Shown piece by piece: positions 1 to 6,161 of a stretch of DNA of 10,348 nt. Each line of letters starts with the position of its first letter. Positions within the stretch are counted from its first letter, which is position 1. The notes below the pieces were generated by a model. That model saw nothing but the letters and a program-made list of their open reading frames with translations, was not told the DNA's origin and did not search any database. Position numbers and translations under genes: made by a program. This DNA is from JACZXQ01 sp036986155 (GTDB lineage: Bacteria; Gemmatimonadota; Gemmatimonadetes; Longimicrobiales; Gaopeijiaceae): assembly GCA_036986155.1 (NCBI GenBank), contig BTRA01000104.1, positions 1-10,348 on the forward strand. The letters are read 5' to 3'.

Positions 1-156
1 CTCGTCCCATAGGTGGTGCTCTAGGGCGGGAATCGGCTCATGTACCGTCACGGCCTCGATTTCCGCGTTCCAGGCCTTCGCCATGGTAAGCGCGGCCGGG
101 AGGGCCGTTTCAGCAAAGCTGGAACCGTCCAGTGGCACCAAGATGAGCCGTGACAT
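1..156 (-). CDS. Universal stress protein (UspA family), N-terminal 52 residues only
   Basis: Leftward reading frame running off the window edge, so only the first 52 residues are visible. It begins MSRLILVPLDGSSFAE, the usual first beta strand of the Usp fold with the 'VPLDGS' motif, followed by a helix (ETALPAALTMAKAW) and the second strand (EIEAVTVHEP). Usp proteins are small cytoplasmic stress proteins, some of which bind ATP. The ATP-binding G-x2-G-x9-G(S/T) motif lies near the C-terminus and is outside the window, so the subgroup cannot be decided. The ATG at 156 has an AAAAGGAGGA ribosome binding site at 167-176, about 11 nt upstream. It lies 58 bp downstream of the flavoenzyme gene on the same strand and may be the last gene of that operon. 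Confidence 0.85.
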   Translation of the reverse strand, partial: MSRLILVPLDGSSFAETALPAALTMAKAWNAEIEAVTVHEPIPALEHHLWDE

Positions 157-214
157 GTCGCTGTTGTCCTCCTTTTCAATCCACGGGCCGTCGCCGGGTC
201 CGTCGTTCACGAAA

Positions 215-1411
215 TTACTGGGCCGCCGAGAACCGTTTCGGCGTGAGAATCTCGGTTCCTTCGATGGGCGGCTCACCGGAGATGAGCGTGGAAATGATGC
301 GGCCGCACTCGAACGCGAACGGGAGGCCGCCACCGCTGAAGCCGGAGATGATATACTCGCCGGGATGCCCCGGGAGTTCTCCGACCATGGGTAGAAAATC
401 GGCGGTCCAGCCGAAAACGCCGCTCCAGCGGTCCTTGAGCGCGAGCGGGCGTGTCTTGGGAAAGCTGGTCTCGAACCACTGGCGGATGTCGCGCTGCAGG
501 TGTTCGTCGATGTCGGCGTCTGATTGGCGGTAGGCGCGATCCCAGGCGTCGTGTCGCCATCCTCCGGCCACGATTTGCCCGTTGGAAGCCTGCCTCCAAA
601 CATTGAGTTTCCAATGGGTGGAGTAGCCGCCGGAAAATGTCGACTCCAGGCTTCGAGTCGCGAAGCCCTGACCACGGATGGGCACGATCTCCCTGCGGAC
701 CAGATTGGAGAACCGGGCTGATTCCACGTGGGTTGCGTATACCACGGAAGAGCAGAGGACGGAGTGAGGGCCGGCCTCGCATCGGAACCCTCCCTGGACC
801 CGGTGCGCTTCCAAGACATCGAGGTCTTCACCGATCAATGCCCCTTCGTCCGCCGCCGCTCTCCCTACAGCGACGGCGGTCGGTCCGGGGTTGAGTCCGC
901 CACCCCCTTCGATGCGGAAACCGCCCGCGAAGCCCTGGCCACCGATCGTCGACCGGATGTCGTCGGGCGTGATCCACTGGACGTCGATGCCGGCCGTCTC
1001 GAGTGCTTCGAACGACCGGCGCACTTCGTGAGCGGTGTGGGGTTCGGCGAGGACGTGTCCTCCAGACAGGTCCAGGCCGGCTCGCTCGGCCTCTCCACGT
1101 GACTCCAGGAGAGCCCCTAGCGTAGCGATCGAGCGGCTCGCGAAGTGCCACAACGTGTACGCCGATGCTTGGCCCAAGAAATGTACGGTCTCGTGGAACG
1201 GCTGCCGAAGGGGTGGCGACAGTACGCCGACCGCCGCGGCGGTCGCGCCGCTTCCTATTCGGCCGCGCTCGAGCAACACCACATCAATGCCGGCCCGTGC
1301 GAGGTGGTAGGCCGCCGAGGTGCCTGCGATTCCCCCACCCACCACGACGACATCCGTCCGTTCGGGAATCTCGCGGGTCTCCGGCACACTTGGTGCCATC
1401 CGGCCGTTCAC
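215..1411 (-). CDS. FAD-dependent oxidoreductase, DAO (glycine/D-amino-acid oxidase) family
   Basis: About 398 residues, normal for the family. Near the N-terminus a beta strand leads into the dinucleotide-binding GGGIAG motif (about residues 25-30), with an acidic residue (E about 48) ending the second strand, as in FAD-binding Rossmann folds. The C-terminal part has the second FAD-contacting block of DAO proteins: WSGVFGWTADFLPMVG, then IISGFSGGGLPFA (about 329-367). The family oxidises primary or secondary amines of amino acids and related compounds. The substrate cannot be read from sequence; the C-terminal block also resembles gamma-glutamylputrescine oxidase types. No signal peptide is seen, so it is probably cytoplasmic. 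Start choices are GTG 1414, GTG 1411 and ATG 1399. I prefer 1411: it makes a GTGA overlap with the upstream kinase stop and has AAGG 7 nt before it. This implies translational coupling to the kinase gene. Confidence 0.88.
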   Translation of the reverse strand: MNGRMAPSVPETREIPERTDVVVVGGGIAGTSAAYHLARAGIDVVLLERGRIGSGATAAAVGVLSPPLRQPFHETVHFLGQASAYTLWHFASRSIATLGALLESRGEAERAGLDLSGGHVLAEPHTAHEVRRSFEALETAGIDVQWITPDDIRSTIGGQGFAGGFRIEGGGGLNPGPTAVAVGRAAADEGALIGEDLDVLEAHRVQGGFRCEAGPHSVLCSSVVYATHVESARFSNLVRREIVPIRGQGFATRSLESTFSGGYSTHWKLNVWRQASNGQIVAGGWRHDAWDRAYRQSDADIDEHLQRDIRQWFETSFPKTRPLALKDRWSGVFGWTADFLPMVGELPGHPGEYIISGFSGGGLPFAFECGRIISTLISGEPPIEGTEILTPKRFSAAQ

Positions 1412-2592
1412 CACGGCACCTTGGCTCGCCTCTCCATGACCGGCGGACGTTGAGCCTTGCTTGGCGAGGCGTCCACCCGACCGACCGGGATCTCAATCCC
1501 GATGCGCGTGCCCCGCTCGGCGGCGCTTTCTACGGTTACATGGCCTCCGACGATGGCTGCACGCTCCAGGATCCTGGCCAAGGCCTCACCAATCTGGGTT
1601 TCCTCGAGGTCGGCCGTCGGGTCGAAGCCCGCACCGTCGTCTACGACCTCCCCGAACAGCACCTCGCCGTCTCGCCGGAGAGTGATGCGAATCCGGTCGG
1701 CTTGGGAAAGCCGGATCGCCGCGATCAGAGATTCTTGGATGATGCGGAACGCCGCGAGACGGGCGTCGGGCGGTAGGTCGGAGTTTACCTCTTCGTCAAG
1801 GAGTTCGATCTTGACGCCGGAGACCTCGCTTACCGACCGGGCGTAGGCTTTGAGCGCAGGCACGAGGCCGAGCTCCTCCAGAGCCGGGGGATGGAGGCGC
1901 CGTGCCACCTCACCGACGTGTTCCAGGGCACCCCTGACCTCCGAGCGAATCTCGTCGAGGTACTTTTCCAGTGAGGGAGCGTTCTCCAGCTCCGGGTTGA
2001 GTGTCGCTACGCGGAGCCGCACTAGGACCCCCGCCAGTGTTTGAGCAAGCTCGTTGTGCAGTTCCCGCGAACTGCGGTTGCGCTCTTGCTCCTCCGCCTC
2101 GACCACGCGAGCCGCTTGGTTGCGGTTGCGCTTCCTGATCGCGGCTTGAGTGTCGAGCATCCGGTTGAACAAGTTGGCTAGCTTGACCGTACGCCTGTCC
2201 GCAAGCGGCGAGGCTGGTACCCGGGCGTTCAGGTCTCCCTCATCGACGAGCCTGGCGGTCTCCTCCAGGGCATCCAGGGGAATGAGGGCCGTCTTGATTA
2301 GAACCGCGTTGAGAGCCATGCCGCCGACCAGCAACACCAGCACGAGCAGTGCAATCAAGAACACGAACTCGCCGGGCCGCGTGGACGAGGTTACCCGACT
2401 CGCGAGGAGGGCGGTGGCACTCACGCCGACGACGAGAATCGTGGCGCTGGTGATCAGGATCTTGTAGAACAGGGGGACGGCAAGGAGGGACCTTACGTCC
2501 GGAACTCGCAGTCTCAACAGGCTACGGCTCGATACCGTGCCTTCGTCGATCGGGAAGCGCGTGCCGTCGGCACTGGGATCTTTCGATGACAA
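1408..2592 (-). CDS. Membrane HisKA_3-type sensor histidine kinase with degenerate ATPase domain (likely pseudokinase)
   Basis: 394 residues. Two membrane spans (about 41-67 and 76-100) are separated by only about 10 residues, so there is almost no external sensor. A HAMP-like linker follows (about 100-152), then a HisKA_3 dimerisation domain with RELHNELAQ (H179), the conserved LHPPALEELGLVPAL segment (233-247), and an HATPase_c-like domain (about 275-370). This is the NarX/DegS/DesK class that phosphorylates NarL-type regulators. Key positions are lost: the Asp after the His is N180; the N-box Asn and His are A291 and L295 (QESLIAAIRL); the G2 box GLGL.GM reads GEALARI (335-341). The G1 box DDGAGFDP (318-325) and Q184 remain. 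The start is TTG with GGAG 6 nt upstream; the first in-frame ATG is at residue 92. It is divergent from an intact kinase and overlaps the flavoenzyme gene downstream. Membership is sure; loss of kinase activity is inference. Confidence 0.9.
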   Translation of the reverse strand: MSSKDPSADGTRFPIDEGTVSSRSLLRLRVPDVRSLLAVPLFYKILITSATILVVGVSATALLASRVTSSTRPGEFVFLIALLVLVLLVGGMALNAVLIKTALIPLDALEETARLVDEGDLNARVPASPLADRRTVKLANLFNRMLDTQAAIRKRNRNQAARVVEAEEQERNRSSRELHNELAQTLAGVLVRLRVATLNPELENAPSLEKYLDEIRSEVRGALEHVGEVARRLHPPALEELGLVPALKAYARSVSEVSGVKIELLDEEVNSDLPPDARLAAFRIIQESLIAAIRLSQADRIRITLRRDGEVLFGEVVDDGAGFDPTADLEETQIGEALARILERAAIVGGHVTVESAAERGTRIGIEIPVGRVDASPSKAQRPPVMERRAKVPW

Positions 2593-2814
2593 ACGATACT
2601 CCGGACCCTCCCGTACATGCGATATCGCCCCTAAGTTGTGTTCTGGGGGAGGTGTTCGTCTGTAGGGAATACCAAGGATTGGACTGTAGGAGTTTTCGCC
2701 ACAGTGAATTTAGGCCGCCTACGAGAAGTGCGAGCACGATCGCGTGATACTGGTATGTCCTCGACCATCGGACGGGGAATTGGAACCGAATGAAGCGAAA
2801 GGCCTGATCCTACG
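2593..2814. promoter_or_regulatory. Divergent intergenic region between the two sensor kinase genes
   Basis: 222 bp with no convincing gene. It must carry the promoters for both the leftward kinase-oxidoreductase set and the rightward kinase-regulator pair. Visible elements are a perfect 10-bp palindrome GCGATATCGC at 2619-2628 and two direct copies of CTGTAGG (2660-2666 and 2684-2690, start-to-start 24 bp). There is also a weak -10-like GATACT at 2746-2751. No strong -35/-10 pair was found by eye, so exact promoters are not called. The palindrome and repeats are possible sites for the neighbouring NarL-type regulator, but this is a guess from location. Confidence 0.4.
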
Positions 2815-3879
2815 TTGACTCAAACGTCCCAACCTGCCCCCGGTGCCAACGCGCAGCCGCGCTTGATCGACTACAGCGTCGTGTTCACCGCGTCCCCCGA
2901 CGGCATTCTCGTTGTGGACGAATGCGGCGTCATCCAGGACACGAATCCTGAGTTGGAACGCCTGTTCGGGTACGATCCCGACGAGTTGCGCGGGTTGAAG
3001 ATCGAGGTGCTCGTGCCAGAGACCTTCCGGTCCGGCCATGAGCGAAAACGCGATGGCTTCACCTCGAAGCCCCGCAACCGGCCCATGGGAGTAGGACTCG
3101 AGTTGGCGGGACGCCGAAAGGATGGGGTAACGATTCCCGTCGAGATCAGCCTTAGTCCTTGGCAGGCTGATGAGGGCGGTTTCGTCATCTGTACGGTGCG
3201 TGACATCACCGAGCGAAAAAGGCTCCGAGCCTTCACCGCAGGTGCGGTCAAGGCCGCTGAAGAAGAGCGGCTCCGAATCGCCCGTGAGCTGCACGACGAC
3301 ACCGCGCAGCGTCTTGCCGCCTTGATCATTCAGCTCAAGCTTGCGCTGGACGCCGAGCGGCCGGATGATCGTGAGAGGATGTGTGGTCACGTGCTCGAGG
3401 AACTACGTGAGACGGCGGAAAGCGTGCGGCGTATTGCGCGGGGTCTCAGACCGCCGGCCCTCGAGGATGCGGGAGTGGTTACGGCGCTGCAGGCACACCT
3501 CAGAGCTACGGTGGAACATCTGGACCTGACGTCAGCGCTCGACTTCGAGGCGGTCGACCATCTGCTGCATCGAGATGCCAAGTTGGTGTTGTACCGTGTT
3601 GTCCAGGAGGCACTGTCGAACGTGATTCGCCACGCAGAAGCGAGCCATGTGTCCATTCAGATCGACGCTGACCAGAATGTCGTGCGAGCGATTGTGGAAG
3701 ACGATGGAATCGGATTCGATCCGGAGACGGTGGACGGGCAACGTGGACTCGGGCTCATCGGCATGAAGGAACGGGTAGGCGGCGTCGGTGGATCGGTGAC
3801 CATCGAGAGCGCCGCCACCGGAGGGTGCCGGGTTCTGCTCTCGATTCCTGTTGTCGGTGCGGAGATTGACGATGAGTGA
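2815..3879 (+). CDS. Soluble PAS-domain sensor histidine kinase (HisKA_3/HATPase_c, NarL-type partner)
   Basis: 354 residues with no membrane segment, so a cytoplasmic sensor. Residues about 18-135 form one PAS domain (SPDGILVVDECGVIQDTNPE, then FGYDPDEL, ending TVRDITERK, the usual PAS-to-kinase joint). The HisKA_3 domain has RIARELHDDTAQRLAAL, with phospho-acceptor H160, acidic D161 and Q165 (HDxxxQ). The LRPPALEDAG segment is at 211-220. The ATPase domain is complete: N-box QEALSNVIRHA (N269), G1 DDGIGFDP (296-303), G2 GLGLIGMKER (311-320). It should autophosphorylate and pass phosphate to the regulator encoded next, whose ATG overlaps its stop by 8 nt. The start is TTG at 2815; an in-frame TGA at 2791 and no other usual start between leave no alternative. 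The ribosome site is weak (AAAGG about 12 nt upstream). The PAS ligand is unknown; no haem- or flavin-specific residues were recognised. Confidence 0.93.
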   Translation: MTQTSQPAPGANAQPRLIDYSVVFTASPDGILVVDECGVIQDTNPELERLFGYDPDELRGLKIEVLVPETFRSGHERKRDGFTSKPRNRPMGVGLELAGRRKDGVTIPVEISLSPWQADEGGFVICTVRDITERKRLRAFTAGAVKAAEEERLRIARELHDDTAQRLAALIIQLKLALDAERPDDRERMCGHVLEELRETAESVRRIARGLRPPALEDAGVVTALQAHLRATVEHLDLTSALDFEAVDHLLHRDAKLVLYRVVQEALSNVIRHAEASHVSIQIDADQNVVRAIVEDDGIGFDPETVDGQRGLGLIGMKERVGGVGGSVTIESAATGGCRVLLSIPVVGAEIDDE

Positions 3880-4525
3880 AGTTATTCGCCTCCTCTTGGC
3901 AGACGACCACGCGATGTTCCGAGCGGGGATCAAAGCGCTCCTGGAGGCTGAGCCCAGGATGGAGGTGATTGGCGAGGCATCCACGGGCGACGAGGCTGTC
4001 GAGGCGGCCCGGTCCCTCCGTCCGGAGGTCGTGGTCATGGACCTGTCGATGCCGGGATCCAACGGCCTCGAAGCGACTCGCCGGATCGCGGCCCTCGAAC
4101 TGGACACCAAGGTTCTGGTCCTGACGGTGCATGCGGAGGAGGAGTACCTCGTCCCCGTCGTTGAGGCTGGCGCCAGCGGCTACCTTACCAAGACGAGCGC
4201 CGACCGGGATCTGGTGGAGGCCATCAAGGTCGTCGCCCGGGGAGAGGTGTACCTTCCGCCCAAGGCGACGAAACTACTTCTGCAGCAGTACAAGATGGCA
4301 GAGGCCACCGATGATCCCGGCCTTCGAGATCTCAGCTCTCGTGAGCAAGAGGTGCTCGCGTTGACCGCCGAGGGGTTCAGCTCACGGGAGATCGGAAAGA
4401 AGCTATTCATCTCGCCGAAGACTGTGGATACCTACCGGGCCCGCATCATGGAAAAGCTCGGGCTGAATCATCGCTCGGAACTGGTACAGTTCGCGTTGAG
4501 GGTTGGGTTGCTCAACGAGATCTAG
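3872..4525 (+). CDS. NarL/FixJ-family response regulator (REC + LuxR HTH)
   Basis: 217 residues. The receiver domain (1-about 120) has the acidic pair D11/D12 in LLLADDHAMFR, phospho-acceptor D57 in VVVMDLSMPG, switch T85 in VLVLTVH and invariant K107 in GYLTKTS. The C-terminal LuxR-type helix-turn-helix spans about 152-217: LSSREQEVLALTAEGFSSRE, then FISPKTVDTYRARIMEKLGL. All catalytic residues are present, so it should be phosphorylated normally and act as a DNA-binding transcription regulator. The start is ATG 3872, with GGAG at 3861-3864 (7 nt spacing). An in-frame TTG at 3851 would add 7 residues and is less likely. Translation is probably coupled to the kinase upstream. It is the only response regulator in the window, so it may be shared by both kinases. 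The target genes are not known. Confidence 0.95.
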   Translation: MSEVIRLLLADDHAMFRAGIKALLEAEPRMEVIGEASTGDEAVEAARSLRPEVVVMDLSMPGSNGLEATRRIAALELDTKVLVLTVHAEEEYLVPVVEAGASGYLTKTSADRDLVEAIKVVARGEVYLPPKATKLLLQQYKMAEATDDPGLRDLSSREQEVLALTAEGFSSREIGKKLFISPKTVDTYRARIMEKLGLNHRSELVQFALRVGLLNEI

Positions 4526-4537
4526 TCGGCTCGAGCG

Positions 4538-4699
4538 CTAGACCCCCTCGGTTGAGGGCGAATCAGCGGCTTCGACCGTCACTGCAGGCACTACGGCAGT
4601 TTCGTCGGGCCATCTGGGGACGGCAGACCAGAAGTACACGACGGCCGTTGCTATCAGTATGGCTCCTCCAACTAGGTCCCTGATGGTCTTCCGTTTCAT
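4538..4699 (-). CDS. Small single-pass membrane protein, unknown function (53 aa)
   Basis: 53 residues beginning MKRKTIRDLVGGAILIATAV. Three basic residues near the N-terminus are followed by one hydrophobic span (about 9-27, GGAILIATAVVYFWSAVP), then an acidic, Ala/Val-rich tail (about 28-53). Positive-inside charge suggests the N-terminus is in the cytoplasm and the tail outside. It could also be an uncleaved signal anchor. The ATG at 4699 has GAGG about 9 nt upstream, better than the longer in-frame extension to 4816, which reads as low-complexity Ser/Thr-rich sequence. It ends 12 bp from the regulator stop, convergent with it. A 5-bp hairpin (CCCTC-GGTT-GAGGG, 4545-4558) overlaps its last codons but has no T-run. 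I do not recognise a family. Confidence 0.55.
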   Translation of the reverse strand: MKRKTIRDLVGGAILIATAVVYFWSAVPRWPDETAVVPAVTVEAADSPSTEGV

Positions 4700-4828
4700 T
4701 CCACGCTTCCTCACTTCCCATCCACGACTAATCCACACCCGATTGGACGTGTGCGTGGAGCTATTCGTTGCACTTGCGCTCGATAGGAATACGGTCGGCG
4801 AGGGTGGGGTCTTCACTTTGGCGGGGCG

Positions 4829-5019
4829 TTACTCCCCATCCTGGACGAGTCCGTAGATCGCCCAGCGGTCGCTCTCGACTGGGATGAGCGACGGAGACAA
4901 GAGCAGGATCGCGTGGGGCAGGACGTCGCCGAACGGCTGCCGGTGTGTGTCCGCGACGAAGATGATTCCAACGTCACTTTTTCGATGGCGTTGCGGGTTT
5001 GGATTACCCGGGCCACCAT
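4829..5019 (-). pseudogene. Possible broken small reading frame (remnant or single-base frameshift)
   Basis: On the reverse strand the frame ending at the TAA at 4829-4831 has protein-like content over about 50 codons: hydrophobic strand-like blocks such as VGIIFVADTH, AILLLSPSLIPVES and RWAIYGLVQDGE. It has no ATG, GTG or TTG before the upstream stop near 5092, apart from one TTG well inside the protein-like stretch. A neighbouring frame supplies an ATG at 5019 (MVARVIQTRNAIEK). The two frames would join into a 63-residue protein if the A-run at 4978-4982 (AAAAA on the reverse strand) had one more A. Readings are a decayed gene, an assembly error, the C-terminal scrap of a gene displaced by the neighbouring exported-protein gene, or chance. 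No family is recognised, and third-position GC cannot tell the strands apart here. Low confidence. Confidence 0.27.
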
Positions 5020-5086
5020 TCCGGGCCGCCCCGGGCGAGTGCCGCGGCGACGCAAACGGGAATAGCCCTCGAAACTGGGGATGACG

Positions 5087-5845
5087 ATGTTCCTAGGTAC
5101 GCTAATAGCTCTGACCACCACCGCGGCCGCTTGGACGGGGCCGACCGAACCGGCAGCCCAGCAAGGCGAGTACCTCTATAGAGTGCTCACGGTGCGTGCC
5201 GCCCCTGGCCGGCTCCTGGACCTGATCGATCTCTACAAGGAACAACGGGAGATTCTCGAGGCGGTGGGAGATGGCGAGGTGTTTTGGATGCGCCACAGCC
5301 AGGGAGACCAATGGGACCTCCTGCTCATGTTTCCGATGGGTAGCTTTGCCGATTACTACTCCGCGGCCCGCGTCCGGGATCGCGAGCAGGGACGTGGCAC
5401 CAGCGGGCGAACCGGAGCAGAAATCCAGAAGGCCATCGACGCGGCGTCGAGTTGGCGGGAGGAGCTATTCGCGCGAGGTCCCGGCGTCGACGCACTGCGG
5501 GAGCGTTTCGCCGGCGCCGGTCTGTTTCACATCGAGATGTTCATCGCGCTCCACGACAAACGAGACGAGTTGTTGGCACAGCGAAATATGGAGAACGCCT
5601 ACTACCGGGCTCTAGACCGCAACCAGAACTTGATTTTCGTGAGGGAAGCAGGCGCCGCCTGGGACCTATTCACTTTGGGGTCCTACGACGATCTCGAGGA
5701 CTTCGCGAGCGCCGGGGACATTCCGGAGGAGGAGGAGGAGCGAGCAGCCCGGGAAGCCGGTTTCGAAGCCGCCAACCGGATCGGCACCTACCTGCGCTCG
5801 CTGATGCTCAGGCACAATGACACGCTGGCCCGTCCTGTCGGCTGA
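5087..5845 (+). CDS. Exported protein with two tandem alpha/beta-barrel-like (DABB/NIPSNAP-like) domains
   Basis: 252 residues from the chosen start (254 from ATG 5081). The ATG at 5087 is preferred because GGGG at 5077-5080 is then 6 nt upstream; it touches the 5081 ATG. The N-terminus MFLGTLIALTTTAAAWTG looks like a short signal peptide. The mature part contains two similar halves. The first (about 28-95) reads strand-helix-strand-strand-helix, with GEYLYRVLTVRAAP, then QWDLLLMFPMGSFADYYSA. The second (about 147-210) has AGLFHIEMFIALHD, then AWDLFTLGSYDDLEDFASA. The shared W-D-L, the following aromatic/acidic helix and equal spacing suggest an internal duplication of a ferredoxin-like fold resembling dimeric alpha-beta barrel domains. 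No catalytic residues or metal site are recognised. An acidic run (EEEEE, about 216-220) follows the second half. The gene is convergent with a small lipoprotein gene 8 bp away. Fold assignment is inference. Confidence 0.72.
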   Translation: MFLGTLIALTTTAAAWTGPTEPAAQQGEYLYRVLTVRAAPGRLLDLIDLYKEQREILEAVGDGEVFWMRHSQGDQWDLLLMFPMGSFADYYSAARVRDREQGRGTSGRTGAEIQKAIDAASSWREELFARGPGVDALRERFAGAGLFHIEMFIALHDKRDELLAQRNMENAYYRALDRNQNLIFVREAGAAWDLFTLGSYDDLEDFASAGDIPEEEEERAAREAGFEAANRIGTYLRSLMLRHNDTLARPVG

Positions 5846-5853
5846 CCACGGAC

Positions 5854-6087
5854 CTACTTGCGACCGCCCAACAGTGAGTCGTGCCGGTCGGCCCGTTCTT
5901 TGACCCGGTCGGTCGCGCGAAGCGCTGCGCCGACACCCCTCGCGCCGGGGAGTGGCAGCGTCGAAATAATGCTGTCCTTCTGACGGCGAGTAAGAGTATC
6001 GCGGTCGATCATCGGGCGTGACTCCGTCTCGCCGGGCGTGCATCCGAGAATCAGCATCAAGGCGCCGGCGCACAGTATCCGCTTCAT
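5854..6087 (-). CDS. Small predicted lipoprotein (77 aa), unknown function
   Basis: 77 residues. The N-terminus MKRILCAGALMLILGC is a typical lipoprotein signal: basic n-region, hydrophobic core and lipobox L-I-L-G-C, with the lipidated Cys at 16. After processing about 62 residues remain, mostly hydrophilic, with SRPMIDRDTLTRRQKDSIIS and a Pro/Gly turn (LPLPGARGVG) before an amphipathic, basic-rich C-terminal helix. The mature residues after Cys (TPG) do not include an Asp at +2, so export to the outer membrane is possible. The start ATG has a near-perfect Shine-Dalgarno TAAGGAGG (6098-6105). It lies 74 bp downstream of the SixA-like gene on the same strand and may be co-transcribed. No family is named with confidence. 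Confidence 0.82.
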   Translation of the reverse strand: MKRILCAGALMLILGCTPGETESRPMIDRDTLTRRQKDSIISTLPLPGARGVGAALRATDRVKERADRHDSLLGGRK

Positions 6088-6110
6088 GACACAAGCCCCT
6101 CCTTAGGGCT
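6088..6110 (-). promoter_or_regulatory. Shine-Dalgarno presented in a small hairpin upstream of the lipoprotein gene
   Basis: On the reverse strand the leader reads AGCCC-TAAGGAG-GGGCT followed by TGTGTC and the ATG. The 5-bp inverted repeat (6094-6098 with 6106-6110) holds the Shine-Dalgarno core in its 7-nt loop, with the last G in the stem. Such a structure could leave the site open or modulate translation. It is short, so its importance is uncertain. Confidence 0.4.
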
Positions 6111-6161
6111 GGGAGTTGGTGCGGGGTTCTCCTCAAATGTCTAGCCAAGCGGCCTGGCCCG

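Larger units (their letters stand above)
4526..5080. other. 555-bp low-coding stretch between regulator and exported protein
   Basis: Apart from the 53-aa membrane protein and the possible broken frame listed separately, nothing convincing is seen. The rightward open frame at 4884-5084 codes for a Cys/Arg/Gly-rich product without recognisable order and is judged a shadow. No clear terminator with a T-run follows the regulator gene. The promoter for the exported-protein gene at 5087 should lie in the right half, but no clear -35/-10 pair was found by eye. Confidence 0.5.

Noticed and set aside
1165..1776. 203-residue rightward open frame over the oxidoreductase-kinase junction
   Set aside because: Antisense to two recognised genes; Arg/Pro-rich shadow composition.
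2719..3390. 223-residue open frame antisense to the PAS kinase
   Set aside because: Shadow of the PAS and HisKA_3 coding region; no motif and no ribosome site.
4545..4558. CCCTC-GGTT-GAGGG hairpin after the regulator gene as a terminator
   Set aside because: The stem is only 5 bp, there is no T-run on either strand, and it lies inside the small membrane-protein frame.
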